Of a stretch of 64,000 nt of DNA, positions 57,405 to 64,000 are shown piece by piece. The stretch is from Megamerina dolium (lineage: Eukaryota; Arthropoda; Insecta; Diptera; Megamerinidae): contig OY978530.1 of assembly GCA_963854835.1 (NCBI GenBank), positions 10,232,372 through 10,296,371 of the forward strand, written 5' to 3'. The translations under genes and the position numbers were made by a program. The notes beneath the pieces were generated by a model. It made no database searches and was not told where the DNA came from. It saw only the letters and a list, made by a program, of their open reading frames with translations. Position 1 is the first letter of the stretch, and every line of letters starts with the position of its first letter.

Positions 57405-58914
57405 TGTCGGACAAAATAAAGTGCAAACCCTTTATGCCGAAATTATTTTGAATATTTTGTACTCAATTAATAGTTGCATCCCTGTTAAATATTATTTTCT
57501 AATTGGGGGATTCCCCAAAAGTGTACAAATGAAAAAAAAAATTATACACACTCTTGATTATTTTTAGCTATACATGCAAAGAGTAGTGTTACTTGTTTCA
57601 TTGTCGGACAAAGTAAAGTGCAAACTGCAATTTCGCTGAGAATAATTAAATAATTTTTTCTACTTTTCATTGATTTACACCGGAAATTTAAAGGTAATGC
57701 ATTTTTATGAATTAAAATAGTGTGTGGCATAAAAATAATTAGAATATGGATTAATAGATTGTGAAGATTTGCAAAATGAAGCCGTTGTCGAAGGATGTCA
57801 AGCATATGCTGATCAAGGACCGTAATAATGGCAATGGGTATAAAGAGCTATCAGCAAAATATAAAATATCAATATCTGGAGCCAGAAAAATTGTTGAAAA
57901 ACATCGAATTTTGGGAACGAATGAAAGTTTAAAGAAATTCTGCAGAAGAAAACGCAAGACAACAGCACAGGATGACAGACAAATTTTAATTCTGGCCAAA
58001 AAAGGTCCTTTGAACTCAGCAACGGAAATAAAAGAATTAACCAATTTGGATATTTCTTCACGAACAGTACAAAGGAGGCTCAACGAAAAAGGATTAAAGA
58101 GTTTCTATGCGAAGAAAAAGCCTCTCCTTCGACCTGCGAACATAAAAGAACGGCTTGGGTTTGCAAAAAAGTATATTTCCATGCCAGAATCCTTCTGGAA
58201 TCGCATTATTTGGTCTGACGAGTCTAAATTTGAGTTAAAAAACTCAAAAAGACGAAAGCGAGTATGGTGTGAGCCTTCGCAGAGACTGAAGTCGAAGAAT
58301 GTTTCGCACACAGTTAAACACGGTGGAGGTTCTCTGATGGTGTGGGGTTGTTTTTCCTCAAGCGGTGTAGGACAAATTGTCAAAATAGATACCAAAATGA
58401 CTGGAGAGCATTATGTCAACATTTTGATGGCCAACCTAGGAAGAAGTGTTGAGGAAATGAGTTTGGGTGATTTTATATTTCAACAGGATAATGATCCCAA
58501 GCACACATGCAAGATCGCAACTAAGTATTTTCATGAAAACGGAATTGAAAAATTAGAATGGCCTCCACAATCACCGGATCTAAATCCGATTGAACATTTG
58601 TGGAACATTTTAGATGATAAAATTCCTTTTAACTCTCGTACTAACTTAAAATCGTTATTATATTTTTTTTTAATAATTGAAGTTGAAAATTTTAGTTTGC
58701 ACTTTATTTTGTCTAATATAATTTGACAATGAGATACTACTTTTATCCTTGTGCTATATTTCAGAGACTGAATTCCCATTTTTTGTTTTTTAATTTATGT
58801 TATTGAATATATAAACTATTTCTGTTTTCGTTTTTTAATAAAAATATATAAAAAAAAATTTAAGCTACATTGAATTTTTTCATTTTACTTTGCACTTTAT
58901 TTTGTCCGACAGTG
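57402..58914 (+). mobile_element. Tc1-like element family B (1513 bp)
   Basis: Terminal inverted repeats begin CACTGTCGGACAAAATAAAG (57402 on) and match the reverse complement of 58889-58914 over at least 26 bp. Inner copies lie at 57602-57625 and 58694-58715, again an IR/DR structure. It is inserted inside a TA microsatellite with TA on both sides. Confidence 0.95.
57776..58726 (+). pseudogene. Tc1 family B transposase, C-terminally truncated (317 aa)
   Basis: ATG 57776 (MKPLSKDVKHMLIKDRNNG). It has helix-turn-helix regions, then IIWSDESKFELKN (first Asp), GGGSLMVWGCFSS, FIFQQDNDPKHTC (second Asp) and SPDLNPIEHLW (Glu), also DD34E by count. After residue about 290 the frame runs into the inner direct repeat (FSLHFILSN), so the normal C-terminal 30-40 residues are gone through an internal deletion. 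The catalytic triad is present, but the protein is probably impaired. Confidence 0.88.
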
Positions 58915-59113
<199 letters not shown>

Positions 59114-59301
59114 TAATTCTTTATTGGATCATGTATAAAGCCGAACTCTACTACTAAGCTTACTCTAAACCTATTTATAGTTTATTTAGGGATAAAAGTG
59201 GGAATGATTGATGCGAAAGGAGAGAGATAAGGAGAAGTAAAGGTTGAGTGTTGGGAAACGGTAGAAATATGGTGTGTAGAAGTGATGAATATCTAAATAC
59301 A

Positions 59302-59307
<6 letters not shown>

Positions 59308-59395
<88 letters not shown>
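59308..59395. repeat. TA microsatellite, left flank of the errantivirus-like element
   Basis: About 88 bp of TA repeats with one TACA. The LTR begins immediately after it. Gypsy-type errantiviruses are known to favour TATA-like targets. Confidence 0.95.
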
Positions 59396-59397
<2 letters not shown>

Positions 59398-59665
59398 TTA
59401 ACACATTAAATATCTTATTTTCACATCAAATTCTGTTTTGCTGCATACGTCTAATATTTCAACACCAACACTATAAACAATTCCGTCTTGCTGACGTCGC
59501 ACACGCGCCACCAAATAATTCTTCAACTCGTGGGAAAACGTTGAGACAACAATTTCAGTGCATAGAAAAATAAATTACTTTTAAGAAAAACTATTTTGTA
59601 ATAGTCAGTCTTAAACAAATAAAAAACAATTTTTTTATTTAACATATAATAAAATATAAAATTAA
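59396..59665 (+). repeat. 5' LTR of the errantivirus-like element
   Basis: About 270 bp, AGTTAACACATTAAATATC... to ...TAAAATTA, followed by the TGGCGCC primer site at 59667. The partner is 62560-62816 with about 10 differences. Confidence 0.9.
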
Positions 59666-59666
59666 T

Positions 59667-59699
59667 TGGCGCCGATATTGGGTCCCTGCCCAATATCGG
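59667..59699 (+). promoter_or_regulatory. Primer binding site with perfect hairpin
   Basis: TGGCGCCGATATTGGG begins at 59667. CCGATATTGGG (59672-59682) is perfectly complementary to CCCAATATCGG (59689-59699) with a 6-nt loop, so most of the primer site lies in an 11 bp stem. Confidence 0.7.
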
Positions 59700-60300
59700 T
59701 AAAGTGAAAAGTGTTTCAATATAAAAAGTAAAGCTTAGTAAAGTCTATAAATAGTTCTAAAAAGTGAAATAATTCAGACAACTAAAAAGTTTGAAAAATT
59801 GAACATTTAACCTTACGGACTCCAAAAATAAATAAAGGGATTAGCAGTGTGACCGTTCCAGAGTACCAAGAGAGAAAAGGATAAAACGATCCACCCACCT
59901 ACCTACAAAATAAAAGGAGTCCAGCGATGTTGGGTATTACTTTTAGTTTAATGTAAGTTACTAGATAGGATAATTGAAAATAAAATATAATAATTGAAAG
60001 TAATATTGAGATATTGAGAAATTAAAAATTACGAAAAAATTTTACAGTTTAAAATAAAAAAAAAAGTAAACTTTGTCAAGAACACTAAAAAAAAAAAAAA
60101 AAAAGACGCGTTAACTTTTTAAAGAATTGCATGAAAATTTTTTTTAATAATTTTGCTAAATTACCGTTTATAAAATAATATTGAGAATAAAAGAGCTTAA
60201 GAAATAAATTTTCCACGGTAGTAATCACATTAATTTGCATATGAGTTCTCTTTTCTTTGGTATTGTGTGAACATCTAAACTATTAAAATAACTGTTAGTT
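59700..60300. other. Leader of the errantivirus-like element
   Basis: AT-rich 5' untranslated leader with no gene. Poly(A)-like runs at 60055-60105. Confidence 0.6.
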
Positions 60301-60360
60301 CAAGAAAAAAATTTACAGGACACTCTCTCTAGACTGTCAATTTCGACAAATAGTCCTAGC

Positions 60361-61505
60361 GTGTCTGGCGCAAGCACAAGCGCTGCAGCTACTGTAGCAA
60401 GGAATCAGGACACAATTACTATAAATTGTGCTGACTTAGAAAAGATTATTTCGGCTAAGGTTCAGGAAATTTTAAATCCTTTTAAAGAATTTGAGGCAGG
60501 AGATAAAAATGATAATTTCCCAGGGGGATCCATTCGTGATGTAGATAAGATTCCCGATATAGTTAATTCCCTTAGAGAGTTCAATGGTAAAAGTGGCGAC
60601 TTTAATTCATGGCGAAAGTCCGTGGATCGCATATTTGAAATATTTAAGTCCATAGAAGGTAGTTCAAAACATTATGCAATATTACATACAGTTAGACATA
60701 AGATTACCGGTGAAGCAGACACTGCTCTGGAATCTTATAGAACCCCACTTAACTGGAATAAAATTAAAAAAGTGTTAATGATGCATTATGCAGACAAGAG
60801 GGATATTGGTACATTAGAATATCAGATGTCCACCCTGCTCCAAAAAAATATGGCAATAACAATAACATGATAAATTCCTATCGAGAAAAGGCTCTCGATA
60901 CTTTCGTAAGAGGCCTGAACGACGACTTACCCAGACTACTAAGCATTAGGGAACCAACTTCACTACCACAGGCACTCAATTTGTGCCAGAAACTGGACAA
61001 TATGCATTTCAGAGCAAACTATGCTCATAATCATTCGCGTGGCAACATACATAAACCACCACCAGTAATGCAGCAGCCACATCATTTTTCAAGACCAGTC
61101 TTTTATCCAAAATTGGCTCACATGCCACCCCATTTTAAACAATATCCACCCAAGCCACACTTTCAAAATATACCACGACCATTTGCCCCACACCAGTTTA
61201 GCCAAGCAAATCAAAGACCAAATTTTACAGGGTTTAATAATAGGCAAAATTTTCCACCGAAACCCCCTCAACCTATGGAAGTCGACCAATCAATAAGATC
61301 AAAGAACGCAAATTATCAAAATTTCCAAAGAAATGATCAATTTGCCCAGAAACGCCCACACGCAACCTCTGGTGGTATTCCTCCTAAGTTGCAACGAAAT
61401 TATTTCATGAACACCAATAATGATGCTCGATATGATGGTCGATGCTATGACCAATACGAATATTATAATTCTTGTTATCCGCTTGATAACATAGAGCAGA
61501 TATAA
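60361..61505 (+). pseudogene. Errantivirus-like Gag (frameshift)
   Basis: The capsid-like region reads IVNSLREFNGKSGDFNSWRK, then HTVRHKITGEADTAL in 60361-60870. A frameshift in an AATAAC repeat near 60860 leads to 60867-61505 (ALDTFVRGLNDDLPRLL), then a Pro/Phe/Gln/His-rich nucleocapsid-like tail without CCHC boxes, as usual for gypsy errantiviruses. No ATG is in frame at the start (the open frame reaches back to about 60290), so the initiator may have mutated. Confidence 0.8.
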
Positions 61506-61689
61506 CAAAACCATTTCATAAATTTTAATAAAGATGACCAAAATGATGCCCAGTAATATGATCGAGATAATTATTATGACCCCTGTTATCCACTTGATAA
61601 CCCAGAAAAAGTAGAGGATACGAATCCTGTCTCTAATGACGGAAATGAAATAGACAGCGTTTATTTTTTAGACTAGTCCCGTCTTCGCT

Positions 61690-62160
61690 CCCATACTTCG
61701 AACTTAAAAAGGATGAGGACACACTAGAATTTTTAATTGATACCGGATCAAATAAAAATTATATCCAATCCACTCGAATTCGTAATCCTATTTTAAATGA
61801 TAAACCATTCCATATAAGTACAGTTGCCGGAACAATAGAAATAACACATCATACATTCGTAAACATTTTCGGTCCAGATACACCAAAGCTAAAATTTTAT
61901 ATCCTTCCAACCTTGGAAACACTCCATGGAATAATTGGAAATGACACATTGAGAGAAATCAAGGCGATTATTCATACCGATAAAAATTTTATGACTATAA
62001 GCAACGCTATAAGAGTCCCATTGAAACAAAAAACATCTCAATCGGTCAACAATATTGAGTTGAGACTATCCCACCTTACAGAATTACAAAGAATAAACTT
62101 TATGAGATTGTTGAAGAATGTTCTAACGTGTTTACAGACCCAAATGAAAGATTAACCTAC
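61690..62160 (+). pseudogene. Errantivirus-like protease and first RT codons
   Basis: LEFLIDTGSNKNYIQ gives the protease active site at about 61730. The second half (ETLHGIIGNDTLREIKA) lies at 61913 onward. The frame passes into the sequence before RT and ends at 62155. The rest of Pol is deleted. Confidence 0.82.
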
Positions 62161-62176
62161 ACCACCAACATTAAGG

Positions 62177-62473
62177 GTGAAATACGCACAGCCACTATCC
62201 AAAACTAATATCGTTGAAGAAATACTTTCCCTACAAATGCTACACCAATTAAAGGCTAATAACACTAAATACATTAGTAGTTTGGAGAAGGAAGACAAAA
62301 TAAAATACGGTATCAGCCTCTCAGTTACCATAATGCTAATAATTGTTATAATAGCTATTGGAAAATTTATTTCCAATACAAGGAATAAAAAATCAATTCA
62401 ACTGACACCAGCAGCGATAGAAGGGTTAAACCAATTTTTTAACAAAACAACTTCGTCAAACGAGGACGTTTGA
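62177..62473 (+). pseudogene. Env-like C-terminal tail with transmembrane helix
   Basis: 98 residues with one hydrophobic helix (ISLSVTIMLIIVIIAIGKFI) and a short polar tail ending SSNEDV, directly before the polypurine tract and 3' LTR. Position and layout fit the membrane anchor of an errantivirus envelope protein. The ectodomain is absent, so no functional envelope exists. Assignment rests mainly on position. Confidence 0.6.
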
Positions 62474-62489
62474 AATCTACGAGGGGAGA

Positions 62490-62816
62490 AGTTAACACAT
62501 TAAATATCTTATTTTCACATCAAATTCTGTTTTGCTGCATACGTCTAATATTTCAACACAGTTAACACATTAAATATTTTATTTTCACATCAAATTCTGT
62601 TTTGCTGCATACGTCTAATATTTCAACACCAACACTATAAACAATACCGTCTTGCTGATGTTGCACACGCGCCACCAAATAATTCTTCAACTAGTGGGAA
62701 AACGTTGAGACAACAATTTCAGTGCATAGAAAAATAAGTTACGTTTAAGAAAAACTATTTTGTAATAGTCAGTCTTAAACAAATAAAAAACAATTTTTTT
62801 ATTTAACATATAATTT
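62490..62816 (+). repeat. 3' LTR with duplicated first 70 bp
   Basis: AGTTAACACATTAAATAT...TTTCAACAC occurs at 62490-62559 and again from 62560 at the head of the complete LTR. The end is lost at about 62816, where a T run (the Jockey poly(A) on the other strand) begins. Confidence 0.9.
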
Positions 62817-64000
62817 TTTTTTTTTTTTTTTTTTTTTTGTTAGCTTATTTTTTTTTTATTGAATCTTTCTTAAATACGAGAAACTAACAATAAGTATTCA
62901 AATCTTACAAACTAAATAAAACTATGTGATATCCCCTACGTTCCATCACAATTTGGTGAGTCGCGAGATGTAGCAATTTTACAGCATATTCAGTGTGTCT
63001 TTTCTTTTTAATCGACGATGCCCCTTGCTCAGCAACAATTGCCTAGCAAGAGGATTCGGATGATTGTGTAATTTTTGAATGTAGCTTCTGCAGTACATTG
63101 CAACTTCCTCAGAAATTGTGGATACATTTAAATCTCGATGGATGTTAACGTTCCTCATATACCAAGGCGCGTTTACAATAATTCGCAGACACTTGGATTG
63201 TATTCGCTGCAATTTTTCGATATTAGAGGGAGATGCGGTGCCCCAAAACTGAATACCATAAGTCCAGATTGGTTTCAGGATTGCTTTATATAATAGCACT
63301 TTGTATTCAAGATTCAACTTTGATCTTTTGTGTAACAGCCACCATAACTGACTCATTTTAAGCTTGATCTGAGTTTTCTTTGCCTCTATGTGATTTTTCC
63401 ATGTCAGCCTTCTGTCGAGGTGAATACCCAAGTACTTTGTTGAGGAACATTGTGGAACTGATTGGCCATTAATTTTAAGTGGGGGACATGTATCTAGCCT
63501 TAGCGTGAAGGTTACATGTACGCTCTTTGATTCATTGACTTTTATACGCCATTTTGCTAGCCAGATTTCGAGAGAATCGACATGAGTCTGCAGGAGTTTA
63601 GTAGCTTCTATGGGGTTAGAGCGAGAGCACAATATTGCCGTATCATCAGCAAAGGTCGATATGAATGTATAGTTATTGTTGGGCATATCTGAAGTGTATA
63701 AGAGATACAGTAAGGGACCCAAAACGCTTCCTTGAGGAACGCCAGCGTGAATATCCAATGGATTTGTTGTGTAATCCTTGTGATGTACGAGAAATTGTCT
63801 TTTCGTGAGGTAGCTACTAAGCAATGAGGAGACATTTGCAGGCAGTAATAGTTTGAGTTTGTAAATAAGGCCATCGTGCCATACTTTATCGAAAGCTTGA
63901 GTGATATCAAGAAAGACAGCTGAGCAATACTTTTTTTCTTCAAAAGTGTTCCTTATCAGAGTTACAATGCGGTGGATTTGTTCTATTGTGCCTTAGCGTG
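62817..64000 (-). mobile_element. Jockey element C, runs off the window
   Basis: Minus strand; poly(A) read as a T run at 62817-62839 marks its 3' end, which sits in the end of the errantivirus-like 3' LTR. Same family as copies A and B. The 5' part lies beyond 64000. Confidence 0.92.
62979..63824 (-). CDS. Jockey ORF2 C-terminal part, copy C (partial)
   Basis: 281-residue open frame with PQGSVLGPLLYLLYTSD, FADDTAILCSRSN (catalytic Asp-Asp), KYLGIHLDRRLTWKNH, IWTYGIQFWGTAS and the C-terminal RRLKRKDTLNML. This is the best-preserved copy of this region in the window. Further upstream (to 64000) the RT continues, but in a shifted frame at about 63825-63830, so the gene may be broken there. Confidence 0.88.
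   Translation of the reverse strand: MLSSYLTKRQFLVHHKDYTTNPLDIHAGVPQGSVLGPLLYLLYTSDMPNNNYTFISTFADDTAILCSRSNPIEATKLLQTHVDSLEIWLAKWRIKVNESKSVHVTFTLRLDTCPPLKINGQSVPQCSSTKYLGIHLDRRLTWKNHIEAKKTQIKLKMSQLWWLLHKRSKLNLEYKVLLYKAILKPIWTYGIQFWGTASPSNIEKLQRIQSKCLRIIVNAPWYMRNVNIHRDLNVSTISEEVAMYCRSYIQKLHNHPNPLARQLLLSKGHRRLKRKDTLNML

Larger units (their letters stand above)
59396..62816 (+). mobile_element. Errantivirus-like gypsy element, internally deleted
   Basis: LTRs start AGTTAACA (59396 and 62490/62560), the conserved gypsy-type start. Inside are a primer site, Gag, protease, the first few RT codons, then a jump to an Env-like C-terminal tail and the polypurine tract GAGGGGAGA. RT, RNase H, integrase and most of Env are missing. 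The 3' LTR is cut by a Jockey insertion. Confidence 0.88.

Overview
This is a TE-saturated stretch of an insect nuclear genome. I recognise no host protein-coding gene, no rRNA and no functional tRNA gene. The mix of element families points to a fly (Diptera): Jockey-type and other non-LTR elements, mdg1/412-like, 17.6/297-like and errantivirus-like gypsy elements, BEL/Pao, piggyBac, several Tc1/mariner families, a Maverick/Polinton polymerase, a tRNA-derived SINE and long TA microsatellites. A tephritid-like fly with a large genome would fit, but the species is inference. Nesting, mixed orientation and decay suggest pericentromeric heterochromatin or a piRNA-cluster-like locus.

Layout. 1-894: unassigned flank with a decayed coding remnant. 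890-1671: 3' end of a non-LTR element (minus strand). 1672-4571: mdg1/412-like LTR element with 5' LTR, two small ORFs, Gag and the start of protease. 4432-14696: a giant inverted repeat, two nearly identical 4.88 kb arms around a 506 bp spacer. Each arm carries a 17.6/297-like gypsy element plus a piece of the flanking mdg1-like element. 14697-16019: AT-rich DNA with LTR-like sequence. 16020-21271: a second, diverged 17.6/297-like element with a nearly intact RT. 21276-23845: a full-length piggyBac element with an intron-containing transposase, TTAA-flanked. 24431-24874: tRNA-derived SINE and TA microsatellite.

26385-45448: one BEL/Pao element on the minus strand, blown up to 19 kb by later insertions. 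Its two LTRs are about 314 bp and a 5 bp target duplication is visible. Inside it lie a non-LTR element with a 14 bp target duplication (27071-32964), itself split by a Jockey element (27652-32170); a copia-like solo LTR in the integrase (33134-33391); a truncated Jockey with a SINE in its tail (34663-35981); a Kolobok-like TTAA DNA transposon with a Mutator-like transposase (36679-39411); and the 5' half of an R1/LOA-like non-LTR element (39640-41998). The BEL element sits next to a tandem duplication and the decayed Maverick/Polinton DNA polymerase B (45866-48110).

48667-59110: DNA transposons. Three copies of one DD34E Tc1 family are present, one with an intact 346-residue transposase (54410-55450). 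There is also a mariner-like element disrupted by a SINE, a gypsy pol remnant, and a second DD34E family inserted in a TA microsatellite. 59396-62816: an internally deleted errantivirus-like gypsy element, whose 3' LTR was hit by another Jockey copy that runs off the window end.

The only apparently complete transposition gene is the Tc1 transposase at 54410-55450. It could act in trans on the two defective sister copies. The most unusual structure is the inverted repeat: its arms extend past the transposon boundary, so it arose by inverted duplication of a chromosomal segment (or is an assembly artefact), and it could be transcribed into a multi-kilobase hairpin RNA.
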